A DNA stretch of 60,304 nucleotides from Glaciecola sp. (GTDB lineage Bacteria; Pseudomonadota; Gammaproteobacteria; Enterobacterales; Alteromonadaceae). The stretch covers positions 1 to 60,304 of the forward strand of contig JAQWNF010000032.1 of assembly GCA_029246415.1 (NCBI GenBank). The letters run 5' to 3'. Position 1 is the first letter of the stretch. The number at the start of each line of letters is the position of its first letter. The position numbers were made by a program, and so were the translations under genes. Below, piece by piece: positions 19,299-29,820 of the stretch. The notes below the pieces were generated by a model that saw only the letters and a program-made list of their open reading frames with translations, ran no database searches and was not told where the DNA came from.

Positions 19299-20578
19299 TG
19301 GCGTAAATACCTAGTGACCACGTCGGCTGATTGCTCATCCGCGTTTTGTTGTAATGTCAGGTGTAACTGCGTAAAACGCAGCATGATGTACTCTAATCGC
19401 GCTTGATCAATCGCAAACAAACACGAGCCTTTACTGTGTACAGGCAAGCGTGTGATATTACTCTGTGTAACTAGCGGTGTAGAGCTCTCATCAGTCACGC
19501 GTTGTGTAGGTGTAAGATCCAATGCAAACAAATCATTTATGTACGCACTGATTGCTTCCGGTGTAACGTCATCTTGTAATAACTCAGGCACCAACGGTTC
19601 ATTTGCTAATATATTTGGTAGCGAAAAATAATCAGGTTTATACAAGTATTGCATCATCTTGTAGGTCAAACCTGACATCTTATATACGGATAACATCGGG
19701 CGTTTACATAACATCGCCTCGAGTGTAGCTGTACCAGAAGACAAGAGTACTGCATCACTGGCGATCATAACATCTCGAGCAGGTCGTCGTGTCACCATAA
19801 TTGCAGATTGCAATGCCGTGGGATAGGTCTCTAGTAACTGTTTGATTTGTTCTTCACGTGCAGCATTAACGGCAGGGACAACACCGACAAGATCGGGATG
19901 ACTAGCTTGTAACAAGGCAAAACTGTCTAAAAAAATCGGCAGTAAATGCATTACTTCACTGCTTCTCGAGCCCGGTAACAAGGCCAATACATTCGCTGAA
20001 GCGTTCAAGCACAGACTTGTTCGTGCAAGATGTTGATCAGGCTGCAGTGCAATAGCATCAGCCATAGGATGACCAACAAACTGATAAGGGACATCGTATT
20101 TAGCAAAAACAGGCGCTTCAAAAGGGAAAAGCCCCATGACGCAATCCACTGCTCGTTTAATTTTGTGTACCCGAGATTCGCGCCATGCCCAAATAGTTGG
20201 GCTGACATAATGTACAGTCTTGATCTTATGTTTTTTTAAAAAGGTTTCAATGGGTAGATTAAAATCAGGCGCATCGACCCCGATATAAATATCAGGTTGA
20301 AAGGCGAGTAATTTAGCTTTGAGCTGTTTGCGAATAGATAATAAACGCGGTAAATGCTTGAGCACCTCAACCAGTCCCATGACGGAAAGCTCATTCATAT
20401 CAAACCAAGATTCTAGCCCATTTGTTTGGGTTAAATCACCGCCGATACCTTTGATCTGTGCATTAGGAAAACGGGCTAAGAGGGTATGGACAAGTCCACT
20501 GGCCAACATGTCACCCGAAGGTTCAGCGCAGACCAGAGCTATCTTGTAAGGCAAATCAGACACCATGCTGGTGCTCAT
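19295..20578 (-). CDS. lpxB: Lipid-A-disaccharide synthase LpxB
   Basis: This 427-residue GT19 enzyme joins UDP-2,3-diacylglucosamine and lipid X to form the lipid A disaccharide at the inner membrane. Motifs seen include [56 protein letters not shown] and [10 protein letters not shown]. Translation from the ATG at 20578, one base after the lpxA stop, gives the family's N-terminus after about ten extra residues. It is about 40 residues longer than the commonest LpxB length, mainly near the C-terminus (insert around residues 350-380). Confidence 0.95.
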   Translation of the reverse strand: MSTSMVSDLPYKIALVCAEPSGDMLASGLVHTLLARFPNAQIKGIGGDLTQTNGLESWFDMNELSVMGLVEVLKHLPRLLSIRKQLKAKLLAFQPDIYIGVDAPDFNLPIETFLKKHKIKTVHYVSPTIWAWRESRVHKIKRAVDCVMGLFPFEAPVFAKYDVPYQFVGHPMADAIALQPDQHLARTSLCLNASANVLALLPGSRSSEVMHLLPIFLDSFALLQASHPDLVGVVPAVNAAREEQIKQLLETYPTALQSAIMVTRRPARDVMIASDAVLLSSGTATLEAMLCKRPMLSVYKMSGLTYKMMQYLYKPDYFSLPNILANEPLVPELLQDDVTPEAISAYINDLFALDLTPTQRVTDESSTPLVTQSNITRLPVHSKGSCLFAIDQARLEYIMLRFTQLHLTLQQNADEQSADVVTRYLRQ

Positions 20579-20579
20579 T

Positions 20580-21350
20580 TTAACGAATAATACCGCGGTT
20601 AGGCTGACTTAAAAAATCAACCATAATATCTAACTCAGGTGACTCTTGCGCTAAGGCTTTGATTGCCACTAAGGCTTCAGCTATTGTATTATTTTGACGA
20701 TATAGCGCTTTGTAGGCACGTTTGATATTCATGATTGAGTCGGCACTAAAACCGCGACGTTTAAGCCCTTCAGAATTAATCGTCTGTGGAATATGCTTAA
20801 GGCCATTAACCATCACAAACGGAGGAACATCACGCAAAATAACGGCGCCGCCACCCGTGAAGCTATGCGAGCCTAGATGACAGAATTGATGCACTGCTGT
20901 CATGCCGCCTAATATAACAAAATCACCAATATGCACATGTCCTGCGACTGTCGCATTATTAGCAAAGATATTGTTATCACCCACCATGCAATCATGAGCA
21001 AGATGCGTGTTAACCATTAATAAATTGTTTGAACCAATTTTAGTAATACATTGATCTTGAGTGGTACCACGATGGATTGAACAAGACTCACGAAACACAT
21101 TGTTATCACCAATGATCAGCGTAGTTTTTTCACCTGCATATTTCTTGTCTTGGCAATCTTCACCAATCGAACAAAACTGGTAAAAATGATTGCCTTTACC
21201 TATCGTGGTATCACGTTTAACTACAATATGTGATTCGAAAATACAGTCATCACCGATGACAACATTTTCACCAATATAACAAAATGGACCAATAGTAACG
21301 TTATTGCCAATGCTTGCACTGGCATCAATTATTGCAGTTGAATGGATCAA
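20580..21350 (-). CDS. lpxA: UDP-GlcNAc acyltransferase LpxA, TTG start
   Basis: LpxA adds 3-hydroxyacyl to UDP-GlcNAc, the first step of lipid A synthesis. The left-handed beta-helix hexapeptide repeats are clear (IGNNVTIGPFCYIGENVVIG, SHIVVKRDTTIGKGN), with the catalytic-His region NTHLAHDCMVGDNN. I choose TTG at 21350, read as MIHSTAIID, because the family starts there and it follows the fabZ stop by two bases. The ATG at 21374 would lie within fabZ and add eight unrelated residues. The product is then 256 residues. Confidence 0.92.
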   Translation of the reverse strand: MIHSTAIIDASASIGNNVTIGPFCYIGENVVIGDDCIFESHIVVKRDTTIGKGNHFYQFCSIGEDCQDKKYAGEKTTLIIGDNNVFRESCSIHRGTTQDQCITKIGSNNLLMVNTHLAHDCMVGDNNIFANNATVAGHVHIGDFVILGGMTAVHQFCHLGSHSFTGGGAVILRDVPPFVMVNGLKHIPQTINSEGLKRRGFSADSIMNIKRAYKALYRQNNTIAEALVAIKALAQESPELDIMVDFLSQPNRGIIR

Positions 21351-21352
21351 GG

Positions 21353-21814
21353 TTACATATCTCTCATCGCACACATGAAATCTGAGCTACATACTTCTAC
21401 GCCATCGACGCGTGCAACCCCTTTGAATTTCCATATACCACGGCGTTCCTTAACAATCTCGACTTCCATCTCTAGCTTATCACCAGGGACGACCGGTTGT
21501 TTAAAACGCGCGTTATCCACACCGGCAAACAAATATAACTTGTCGGTTTTTTCCATACTCTTAAATCCTAAGACACCAGCTACTTGAGCTAGGGCTTCAA
21601 GAATTAAGACACCAGGGAAAATTGGTTGCCCTGGAAAATGCCCCGTAAAACACGGTTCATTAAATGTAATATTTTTATAGGCACAAATTGATTGGCCGAG
21701 TTCATAACTCGTCACTCGGTCAACTAATAAAAAAGGGTAACGATGCGGAAGTAAATCCATAATTTCACGAATTTCTATCGTGTTCAATTCATTTGACAAG
21801 GTCAAAGACTCCAA
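21353..21814 (-). CDS. fabZ: 3-hydroxyacyl-ACP dehydratase FabZ
   Basis: The 153-residue hot-dog-fold enzyme dehydrates 3-hydroxyacyl-ACP in fatty-acid elongation. Landmarks are [34 protein letters not shown] with catalytic His59 and Glu73, and a C-terminal strand typical of the family. It is followed immediately by lpxA. Upstream, the 107 bp to skp contain no gene, whereas lpxD normally stands there. Confidence 0.96.
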   Translation of the reverse strand: MESLTLSNELNTIEIREIMDLLPHRYPFLLVDRVTSYELGQSICAYKNITFNEPCFTGHFPGQPIFPGVLILEALAQVAGVLGFKSMEKTDKLYLFAGVDNARFKQPVVPGDKLEMEVEIVKERRGIWKFKGVARVDGVEVCSSDFMCAMRDM

Positions 21815-21921
21815 TGGTTGATATTGCGCGCAACAATACCCGTAAATGCCTTAAAAACAAATCAGACCAACGTAATACTACAAAAGTATTTTGTCGGCCT
21901 GCATATATTGGTACTGATAAA

Positions 21922-22437
21922 TTAGTTAGACTGGCTAACTTTTGCTAATACTTTTTCAGAAATATCAAACTCAGGTTTAGCAAATGTTGCTGCACCTGCA
22001 TTCAATACTACATCGTAGTTTTCAGCTTTCGCTACTGCATCAATCGCTTGTTTAACTAAACCTAATAACTTGGTTTGTTCTTCGTTTTGGCGGCGTTGTA
22101 CTTCTTGTTGTAATGGTGTTGCTTTTTCTTGTAACTCAGCTCGGATTGCCATAATCTTTTCTTGTGATGCTTTCTTTTGTGCTTCAGACATAGTCGCACC
22201 ATCACGTTGAAGCTTCTCTACTTCGAACTCACCATCTTTTTGTAATTTTTGTACTTCAGCAAATTGCGCTTTAAACTCGTTATTAATACTCTGCACGATT
22301 TGCGCAGTTTGTGGTAATGCTTGAATCACACCTTGCACATCGATGATGGCAATTTTTTGTGCAGCCATTGCTGCTGTGCTCAATAACGTCGTTGCTAGTA
22401 ATACGGTCGTTGCAATTGTCTTAGTGAATGTTTTCAA
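21922..22437 (-). CDS. skp: Periplasmic chaperone Skp/OmpH
   Basis: The 171-residue product has a signal peptide ending near residue 25 (LSTAAMAA), then the Skp body: IAIIDVQGVIQALPQ, long charged coiled-coil arms, and the closing AIDAVAKAENYDVVLNAGA. Skp holds unfolded outer-membrane proteins in its trimeric cavity and delivers them to BamA, encoded just upstream in the same direction. Size and composition fit the family. Confidence 0.95.
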   Translation of the reverse strand: MKTFTKTIATTVLLATTLLSTAAMAAQKIAIIDVQGVIQALPQTAQIVQSINNEFKAQFAEVQKLQKDGEFEVEKLQRDGATMSEAQKKASQEKIMAIRAELQEKATPLQQEVQRRQNEEQTKLLGLVKQAIDAVAKAENYDVVLNAGAATFAKPEFDISEKVLAKVSQSN

Positions 22438-22479
22438 AGTTTACTCCTGAACATGTATCTTCTTGATACAAATTAATAA

Positions 22480-24945
22480 TTAAAATGTTTGGCCAATATT
22501 AAAGGTGAAGAATTTCGCATCATCACCAGGACGTTGTTTCAACGCCTTAGAAAAACTAAATACCATAGGACCCATTGGTGAAATCCATTGTACCGACAAA
22601 CCAGCTGAGCTTCTAAAGTTCTTCCAATCACCATAATCAAGCAATGGATCACTGCCAGCAGCCAATTGTAAGTCTTTATAGGCATCATAATCAAATTCTG
22701 TATCCCAGACATTACCCACATCAAAGAAAAGACTAGAACGGACTGATTTATCAAACTCAGTTTCAACAAACGGAGTCGGCACGATTAACTCTAATCCCGC
22801 TATAGCCATCGCGTTACCACCTAGACTACGCTGTGATGTAAATAAACTGTCGTTAGCAGGTAAACCTGGGTAAACAGTGCCATCAGGCGAAGTAATGGAG
22901 CCTTGTGAATAGCGTTGAATACCGCGAGGCCCGACGGTGTTGTTTTCAAACCCGCGTAAAGTATCAGAACCACCCGCAGTGAAGTTTTCAGTAAACGGTA
23001 AGATTTGCTCTACCCCATCAACATCGCCATAACCATTTCCGTAGCCTAAACGTGCTCGGGCTAATACCGTCCAGCGTTGATTACGTGACAATGGGAAATA
23101 AAACTTAGTATCAATGGTAGATTTGAAATACTGTACATCAGAATTAGGTGTGGTAATACTCACCGATGCACGTTGCGATGAACCCGCAGATGGGAACATA
23201 CCACGGTTCAATGTATTTCTATACCATCCAACAGATGCTTGTAAGCTGTCATACTTAACTGCGCCATCTGGGTTAGTTGCATCTAAAAACTGACTATAAA
23301 AACGGTCTGTTTGTTCGTAAGAAGAACGGTTATAAAGCTCAACATTGCTGTAAGTTAGACCAAAGTTAATCCGGTTAACTGCATTAATTGGGTAGCCTAA
23401 GTTAGCCCCTACCGCAAACTGCTTAGAGTTATAGCTGACAACGTTAAAGTCACTGCCGTCGAATTCACTATAGCTCATCGTGCCGCCTAAACTAATACCA
23501 TCGATGGTAAAGAATGGGTCAGTGTAACTGACTGAAATAGACTGCTGATAAGATACTGTGTTTAAACTTACACCAATACGTTTACCCGTGCCTAAGAAGT
23601 TATCCTGTTGGATACCCGCTTGCAGACTTAATTTGGTACGGTCACCGTAACCGATACCGGCATTAAATGAACCCGCTGGCTGCTCTTTGACTGAAAAATT
23701 TACATCTACTTGATCATCTTGACCAGGTAGGCGAATAGTATCAAACTCAACTTCTTCCATATAGGTAAGCCGTGATAACTGTATCTTAGACGTTTCCAGT
23801 GATTGATTAGATAACCATGCCCCTTCCATTTGCGTAACATTTTGACGCAAAACTTCATCAGCTGTCACATTGTTACCAGCAAAATTAATCCGACGTACAT
23901 AAATACGTTTGCCTGGATCGACGGACAAGGTTAATTTAACCGTGTTATCTTCGTCGTTAATCTCAGGGATGGTAGTGACATTTGGATAAGCATATCCAAA
24001 ACGCCCTAAATACTTACTAATAAACTCTTCGGCGTAAGTCACTTGAGCTTGGTTATATAACGTCTCCGCACGCAATGGTACCAATTGTTTAATTATCTCA
24101 TCTTGACCGATTAAATCACCCACTACTTCAATTTCAGATACGTTGTATTTTTCGCCTTCTGACACATTCATAGTGACATAGATAGCGTCTTTCTCAGGTG
24201 TCATTGATACCTGAGTAGAATCAATAGCAAAGCGTAAATAACCGCGATCCATATAATAACTACTTATCGTTTCCATATCGCCAGAAAGGGTTTGTTGCTG
24301 ATAGCGTGATTCAGACATGAAATCCCACCAAGGCTTATCAAACTTAAGCTCCATTTGCTCAAACAATTCTTGGTCAGAAAATAGTTCATTACCGACAATG
24401 TTAATTTGTTTAATTTCAGCAGCGTCGCCTTCTTCAAACAATACTTTTAGATCAACACGGTTACGAGGTAAAGGAGTAACAATAGCCGTTACATCTGCGG
24501 TGTATTTACCAATTGAGTAATAAAAATCTTTTAGTCCATTTTCGATTGAGTTGAGCACTGTTTTATCTAACGGTTCACCAACAATGATGTTGGAACCATT
24601 TAAACTATCTTGTAGCTGCTCATCTTTAATATCATCATTACCTTCAAAAATGATATTGGAAATGGTCGGACGTTCAGTCACATTGATCACCAAGGTATTG
24701 CCATCACGAGCAACACTGATACTTTCAAAGTGCGTAGAAGAATACAGTGAACGGATCACTTGTTTAACACGAAAATCGCTGAGCGAATCGCCAACTTGAA
24801 CGGGCACATAGGTTAATGCAGCACCGAGTGCAACACGTTGCAAACCTTGAATTCGAATATCTTCAATGACAAAGTCACTGTTTGCGTGTGATACAAAAGC
24901 ACATAACGTCAGTACGCTAGCGCAAAAAAACTGTCTTAACTTCAT
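22480..24945 (-). CDS. bamA: Outer membrane protein assembly factor BamA
   Basis: The 821-residue product inserts beta-barrel proteins into the outer membrane. It has a signal peptide (residues 1-21), five POTRA domains from about 24 to 423 (starting FVIEDIRIQGLQRVALGAAL), and a C-terminal barrel with GSFNAGIGYGDRTKLSLQAG, the FTAGGSDTLRGFENNTVGPR loop and a terminal Phe (FFTFNIGQTF), the signal for outer-membrane insertion. The rseP-bamA-skp order is conserved. Confidence 0.97.
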   Translation of the reverse strand: MKLRQFFCASVLTLCAFVSHANSDFVIEDIRIQGLQRVALGAALTYVPVQVGDSLSDFRVKQVIRSLYSSTHFESISVARDGNTLVINVTERPTISNIIFEGNDDIKDEQLQDSLNGSNIIVGEPLDKTVLNSIENGLKDFYYSIGKYTADVTAIVTPLPRNRVDLKVLFEEGDAAEIKQINIVGNELFSDQELFEQMELKFDKPWWDFMSESRYQQQTLSGDMETISSYYMDRGYLRFAIDSTQVSMTPEKDAIYVTMNVSEGEKYNVSEIEVVGDLIGQDEIIKQLVPLRAETLYNQAQVTYAEEFISKYLGRFGYAYPNVTTIPEINDEDNTVKLTLSVDPGKRIYVRRINFAGNNVTADEVLRQNVTQMEGAWLSNQSLETSKIQLSRLTYMEEVEFDTIRLPGQDDQVDVNFSVKEQPAGSFNAGIGYGDRTKLSLQAGIQQDNFLGTGKRIGVSLNTVSYQQSISVSYTDPFFTIDGISLGGTMSYSEFDGSDFNVVSYNSKQFAVGANLGYPINAVNRINFGLTYSNVELYNRSSYEQTDRFYSQFLDATNPDGAVKYDSLQASVGWYRNTLNRGMFPSAGSSQRASVSITTPNSDVQYFKSTIDTKFYFPLSRNQRWTVLARARLGYGNGYGDVDGVEQILPFTENFTAGGSDTLRGFENNTVGPRGIQRYSQGSITSPDGTVYPGLPANDSLFTSQRSLGGNAMAIAGLELIVPTPFVETEFDKSVRSSLFFDVGNVWDTEFDYDAYKDLQLAAGSDPLLDYGDWKNFRSSAGLSVQWISPMGPMVFSFSKALKQRPGDDAKFFTFNIGQTF

Positions 24946-25008
24946 TAACTGTTATTCTTCCTAGACTAATTATCATTATTGTAAGGAATTGCACGACATT
25001 GAGCAAAA

Positions 25009-26442
25009 TTAAGTGATGCGCATGATGTCATTAAAAATCGCAATGCTCATTAAACTAAACAAAATTACTGCTCCAATGCGAAAGCCAATTTCTTGTACCT
25101 CCTCTGAAACAGGCTTTCCAGTGACCCACTCGACCAAATAATACATTAAATGGCCGCCGTCGAGCATAGGTAATGGAAATAAATTAATAATCCCAAGGTT
25201 CACGCTGATCAAGTCTAAAAAGCTTAAAAAGTAAACAAGCCCAAAGCTTGCACTCATTCCGGCTCCCTGAGCGATTGATACAGGACCACTTAAACTTTTA
25301 ACTGAGACATCACCGGTAAAGAGCTTACCAATCATATCTACACTTAAGGTCATCAAACGCCAAGTTTTATCTATGCCAAGTGCCACTGCGGACAAAGGGT
25401 TGTGGCGTTGCTCATAAACCAAGCCTGTCGGCCATTGCTCAAAAGCAGGGCTTACACCTAACACACCCATTCGACCAGTATCTGACTCTTGCACACCTAA
25501 TGTAGCAAATAAGCGTTGTACTTGCCCGTCACGACCAATAGTAATTTCAATATCTTCACTGGGTCGTGCTTTTATATATGCAACTGTTTGTCCCCAATCA
25601 GGCAAAAGAGTTCCATCAATTTGTAAAATTTTATCGCCTTTGAGCAATCCAGCGTTAAAAGCTGCACTTTCTGGCGCGACATATGCAATGTCCATGGTCG
25701 GCTGTGGACGGTAAGTGGCAAACCCTAAACTGTCCATCGCACTTTGCGTATCTGGTGAAAATTCCCACTCATTCAACACAAGTGTAATTTTTTTAGGTGT
25801 GGCTGATAACTCTGGGGTCGCATGATCATAAAAGCGAACCACTGAGCTTGAACCAGAACCAGAGAAAGTCGGCGCCACTTGCAAGCCCGTATCAACGACT
25901 TGTAGTGTCACTTGTGCTTGACCTATAGCAGAAACTAACTCAAGGTTGACGGCCTCCCAGTCGCTCACTGAACGTTGGCCAACATGGGTTATTTGCATAC
26001 CGGAGCTAAGACCTGCTCGCTGTGCTATGGAATTTTCGACAACCTCTCCAATCACCGGCTTAACCGTCGTCACACCAATCATATACATAATGGCCAATAC
26101 GATAATCGCAAATAAAAAATTGACTATTGGGCCCGCAGCAACAATAGCGAAGCGTTGTTTGACGCTTTTTCGATTAAAACTTTGCTCTTGCAGTTCGCTA
26201 GGCACGTTTTCAACCCGCTCATCGAGCATCTTAACGTAACCACCTAATGGAATCGCTGCAATCGCAAACTCAGTGCCGTGCTTGTCCGTTCTACGCCATA
26301 ACACTTTGCCAAAGCCAATTGAAAAACGCAGTACTTTTACCCCGCAACGACGTGCAACATAAAAATGCCCCCATTCGTGCACCGCAACTAATATACCTAA
26401 TGCTACGATAAACGAGAATATATTCCATAGCACGGCTAACAT
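25009..26442 (-). CDS. rseP: Site-2 protease RseP
   Basis: This 477-residue inner-membrane zinc protease cuts the anti-sigma factor RseA in the sigma-E envelope stress response and clears signal peptides. HEWGH at residues 22-26 is the zinc site, and LPMLDGGHLMYYLVEW provides the third ligand region. Two PDZ domains lie between, with an insertion of about 25 residues in the first (around 178-215, GSGSSS), making it longer than the E. coli protein. The ATG overlaps the dxr stop by 7 bp. Confidence 0.96.
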   Translation of the reverse strand: MLAVLWNIFSFIVALGILVAVHEWGHFYVARRCGVKVLRFSIGFGKVLWRRTDKHGTEFAIAAIPLGGYVKMLDERVENVPSELQEQSFNRKSVKQRFAIVAAGPIVNFLFAIIVLAIMYMIGVTTVKPVIGEVVENSIAQRAGLSSGMQITHVGQRSVSDWEAVNLELVSAIGQAQVTLQVVDTGLQVAPTFSGSGSSSVVRFYDHATPELSATPKKITLVLNEWEFSPDTQSAMDSLGFATYRPQPTMDIAYVAPESAAFNAGLLKGDKILQIDGTLLPDWGQTVAYIKARPSEDIEITIGRDGQVQRLFATLGVQESDTGRMGVLGVSPAFEQWPTGLVYEQRHNPLSAVALGIDKTWRLMTLSVDMIGKLFTGDVSVKSLSGPVSIAQGAGMSASFGLVYFLSFLDLISVNLGIINLFPLPMLDGGHLMYYLVEWVTGKPVSEEVQEIGFRIGAVILFSLMSIAIFNDIMRIT

Positions 26443-27620
26443 AATGTGTCCTGTAAATACTGACGGGCTGCATCTCTGGCTTGTGCATCACATTCTAATA
26501 CTGCGGGAATGTTCGCTAATGCGACATCGATATGCTTGGCTAATAGATAGCGATTTAGCTCAGCGATTTGTGTAAAGCCTATTTTCCCTGCTAAAAACGC
26601 CGCCACTGCAATTTCATTTGCAGCATTAAGCACCGTACATGCAGATTGACCGCGTTTTGCCGCAGCAAGCGCGAGATATAAATTAGGAAAACGGTCTGGG
26701 CATGGCGTAGAAAAAGTAAAATCACGTAATTGACTAAAATCTAGCGGCGCCACTCCACTGCTAATTCGTTGTGGATAAGCTAATGCATGCGCTATTGGAG
26801 TGCGCATATCGGGTTCCCCCATTTGCGCAATCACCGAACCGTCGACATACTGGACCATTGAATGAATAGTGGATTGTGGATGTAACACAATATCAATATC
26901 ATCATTGTCCAAACCAAATAACCAACGCGCTTCAATAAATTCAAGCCCTTTGTTCATCATAGTCGCAGAGTCAACAGAGATTTTTTGCCCCATATCCCAA
27001 TTAGGATGGGCACAAGCTTGCGCTGGGGTGATATCGGCAAATGCATTGATATCATACGTTAAAAATGGTCCACCAGAACCGGTTAATAGGACTTTACTAA
27101 TCCCACTATCGGCCAACTTTCCATACGTAAAATTATGAGGTAAACACTGAAATATCGCATTGTGTTCACTATCAATAGGTAGGATGGTCGCCTTATTGCG
27201 ATTGGCACTTTCGATAAATAGCTGTCCAGACATAACTAGCGCTTCTTTATTCGCCAATAATACTCGTTTACCGGCCTCTACTGCCGCTAATGTCGGCAAT
27301 AAACCTGCAGCACCAACAATCGCAGCCATCACTGTCGTGACTGCCTCTGCTTGAGCAACTTGTTCAAGCGCCGCGGGGCCAAAATGCAGTTGCGCATTTA
27401 GTCCTAACGAGTGTGCATAGTCACTCGCTTCAATCCTCACAGAGTCATCACTTAAGACAGCGTGTGTAGCATTTACCGCTAGTGCTTGTTTAAATAATTT
27501 TTGATAATCGCGATGCGCAGTCAACGCATAGACTTGATACTGCTCAGGGTGACGTGCAATCACATCAATAGTGCTCGTTCCGATGGAGCCGGTTGAGCCT
27601 AATATGCTTAAGGTTTGCAT
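26436..27620 (-). CDS. dxr: 1-deoxy-D-xylulose-5-phosphate reductoisomerase
   Basis: Dxr makes MEP with NADPH, the first committed step of non-mevalonate isoprenoid synthesis. I start at ATG 27620, giving 394 residues with MQTLSILGSTGSIGTSTIDV, the family N-terminus; the frame runs eight codons further up into cdsA. Other landmarks are LANKEALVMSG, LPIDSEHNAIFQCL with metal ligands, and MGQKISVDSATMMNKGLEFI. The start overlaps the cdsA stop (TAATG), so the two are coupled. Confidence 0.95.
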   Translation of the reverse strand: MQTLSILGSTGSIGTSTIDVIARHPEQYQVYALTAHRDYQKLFKQALAVNATHAVLSDDSVRIEASDYAHSLGLNAQLHFGPAALEQVAQAEAVTTVMAAIVGAAGLLPTLAAVEAGKRVLLANKEALVMSGQLFIESANRNKATILPIDSEHNAIFQCLPHNFTYGKLADSGISKVLLTGSGGPFLTYDINAFADITPAQACAHPNWDMGQKISVDSATMMNKGLEFIEARWLFGLDNDDIDIVLHPQSTIHSMVQYVDGSVIAQMGEPDMRTPIAHALAYPQRISSGVAPLDFSQLRDFTFSTPCPDRFPNLYLALAAAKRGQSACTVLNAANEIAVAAFLAGKIGFTQIAELNRYLLAKHIDVALANIPAVLECDAQARDAARQYLQDTLC

Positions 27621-28483
27621 TACGCCATACAAACCACATAACAAAAGGTGAAGACAGGGAAGGCAGCAGTCAAACTGTCAATACGGTCGAGTATGCCGCC
27701 ATGACCAGGTAAGATACGGCCACTGTCTTTGATCCCGGCGCAACGTTTAAACATACTTTCGTTCAAATCACCCAGCGCAGAGACCGCTACAGTAACTACA
27801 CCAATAGCAATATGTAAACTGATAGCTTTAGCCTCAACTTGGTAGTGCAATGCCGCAAAAGCGATAATCGCCAGTGATGCTGCAACCCCACCAGCAAAGC
27901 CTTCATAGGTTTTGCCAGGAGAAACATTCGGTCTTAATTTAGTGCGACCAAATTTTACACCAACAAAAAACGCACCAACATCTGCAGCCCACACAATCCC
28001 CAACACGTAAAAGATTAACGATGCACCGTAAAAGGTATCCACATCGAATAAACTAGATCGTAACGTAACAATAGCGACATAAGTAGGTACTAAGGTGAAC
28101 ACGCCGAATAAGTTACGAATCAAATGAGATTGTTGCCAGAAGGCACTCGCTTTAGGGTAAATGATAACCATCATAAGAGAGTAAGCCCACCATACTGAAG
28201 CGGCCGCTAAGATCCAAAAAAACACATCGTGCAATTGACCCTGCAGCCAAATTTGACTAGCCGGTACCCATAAACTTAACCCAACACAGATAGCTGAGAT
28301 GATGATGGTAAACACTAATTTCATACGCCGCTGGATCAAACCAGACATGTTGCCCCATTCATAGGCACCAAGACCCATAACGACAGCAACGACTAGTTGA
28401 AACGCATCAACCGATAAGAATAAAATAGCTAGAATGGCAGCAGGTGCTAGGACCAGTGCCGTAATGATGCGTTGTTTTAACAT
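27620..28483 (-). CDS. cdsA: Phosphatidate cytidylyltransferase CdsA
   Basis: The 287-residue integral membrane enzyme makes CDP-diacylglycerol for phospholipid synthesis. The C-terminal signature is intact: SALGDLNESMFKRCAGIKDS followed by PGHGGILDRIDS. About eight hydrophobic segments are visible. It stands between uppS and dxr, as usual, with a TAATG overlap to dxr. Confidence 0.96.
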   Translation of the reverse strand: MLKQRIITALVLAPAAILAILFLSVDAFQLVVAVVMGLGAYEWGNMSGLIQRRMKLVFTIIISAICVGLSLWVPASQIWLQGQLHDVFFWILAAASVWWAYSLMMVIIYPKASAFWQQSHLIRNLFGVFTLVPTYVAIVTLRSSLFDVDTFYGASLIFYVLGIVWAADVGAFFVGVKFGRTKLRPNVSPGKTYEGFAGGVAASLAIIAFAALHYQVEAKAISLHIAIGVVTVAVSALGDLNESMFKRCAGIKDSGRILPGHGGILDRIDSLTAAFPVFTFCYVVCMA

Positions 28484-28489
28484 AGAAAG

Positions 28490-29245
28490 TTAACTAACCT
28501 GTTCTGAAATTTTACCAAAGCGACGTTGGCGTTCACTAAAGTCAACCACCGCTTCCATAAATTTGTCTTCATTAAAATCAGGCCATAAGGTATCGGTAAA
28601 ATAAAATTCAGAATACGCGCATTGCCATAATAAAAAGTTTGAGATGCGTTGCTCCCCGCCAGTGCGGATCATTAAATCAAGCGGTGGACAATCAGCATAT
28701 GCGGTATACCCATCAAACGATGCTTCATTAATCGCGTCAACGGCTAACGTTCCATCAGCGACTTGTTGTGCTAGCGCTTTGGCGGCAGTCACAATATCCC
28801 AACGCCCACCATAGTTAGCTGCAATGTTCAGATGTAACTCTGTATTGTGCTCAGTGAGTGCTTCTGCTGCTTTAATTTTTTTAACTAACTTATCATCAAA
28901 CGCGGATAAATCACCAATCACTCGTAAGCGTACGCCATTCTTATGGAGGCGTTTTACTTCGCTGGTTAATACCAACTTAAACAGTTCCATCAATACAGAG
29001 ACTTCATCTTGCGGTCGTTTCCAGTTTTCTGAACTAAACGCAAAAAGAGTCAATGCTGTGATCTTGTGTTTCCTAGCAAAACGGACTGAAGCTCTTACCG
29101 CTTCAACGCCCGCTTTATGACCAAAGGTTCGCAATTTTCCTTTTTGCTTTGCCCAACGACCATTGCCATCCATAATGATGGCAACATGTTCAGGCAATTT
29201 GAGCGTCGTAACCGACACACTGTCTTCCTTGCTTAGGGTTTCCAT
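28490..29245 (-). CDS. uppS: Undecaprenyl diphosphate synthase UppS
   Basis: The 251-residue cis-prenyltransferase builds the C55 carrier lipid for peptidoglycan and O-antigen. The substrate Asp is in [15 protein letters not shown] (Asp26), with [38 protein letters not shown] and [20 protein letters not shown] also matching. The spacing to frr and cdsA is only a few bases, so co-transcription is likely. Confidence 0.96.
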   Translation of the reverse strand: METLSKEDSVSVTTLKLPEHVAIIMDGNGRWAKQKGKLRTFGHKAGVEAVRASVRFARKHKITALTLFAFSSENWKRPQDEVSVLMELFKLVLTSEVKRLHKNGVRLRVIGDLSAFDDKLVKKIKAAEALTEHNTELHLNIAANYGGRWDIVTAAKALAQQVADGTLAVDAINEASFDGYTAYADCPPLDLMIRTGGEQRISNFLLWQCAYSEFYFTDTLWPDFNEDKFMEAVVDFSERQRRFGKISEQVS

Positions 29246-29251
29246 AATCCT

Positions 29252-29809
29252 TTAGATTTCCATTAACTCTTTTTCTTTAACACTGACCATTTCATCCACT
29301 TTTTTGATGAATTCATTAGTCGTAGATTGAATATTTTCTTCACCCGCGCGTGCTTGATCTTCAGAAATATCTTTGTCTTTTAATAACTCTTTAATATCTG
29401 AATTAGCATCACGACGAATATTACGGATCGCTACACGACCATTTTCAGCTTCACCACGTGCCACTTTAATTAAGTCTTTACGACGTTCTTCTGTCAGAGG
29501 AGGTAATGGAATACGAATCGCACCACCGGCACTCATCGGGTTTAAGCCAAGGTCAGAAGACATGATCGCTTTTTCGACGGCTTGGATCGCTGATTTATCA
29601 AAAACCGATAACGCTAAGGTACGGCTATCTTCAGCAATAATATTAGCGAGTTGCTTTAGCGGTGTATCAGCACCGTAATAAGACACAACAATACTATCTA
29701 ATAAGCTTGGGTGAGCACGACCAGTGCGGATTTTAGCTAGTTGTGATTTTAAGGCACCTAAGCTTTTTTCCATACGATCTTGTGCATCTAATTCAATTTC
29801 ATCAATCAT
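29252..29809 (-). CDS. frr: Ribosome recycling factor
   Basis: The 185-residue protein splits post-termination ribosomes with EF-G. The family features are present along the whole length: [49 protein letters not shown] and [10 protein letters not shown]. It lies 11 bp downstream of pyrH in the usual order. Confidence 0.97.
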   Translation of the reverse strand: MIDEIELDAQDRMEKSLGALKSQLAKIRTGRAHPSLLDSIVVSYYGADTPLKQLANIIAEDSRTLALSVFDKSAIQAVEKAIMSSDLGLNPMSAGGAIRIPLPPLTEERRKDLIKVARGEAENGRVAIRNIRRDANSDIKELLKDKDISEDQARAGEENIQSTTNEFIKKVDEMVSVKEKELMEI

Positions 29810-29820
29810 GTGTGTATTTC

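Noticed and set aside
21815-21921. Remnant of lpxD between fabZ and skp
   Set aside because: All three minus-strand frames were read; none shows hexapeptide repeats or the LpxD C-terminus.
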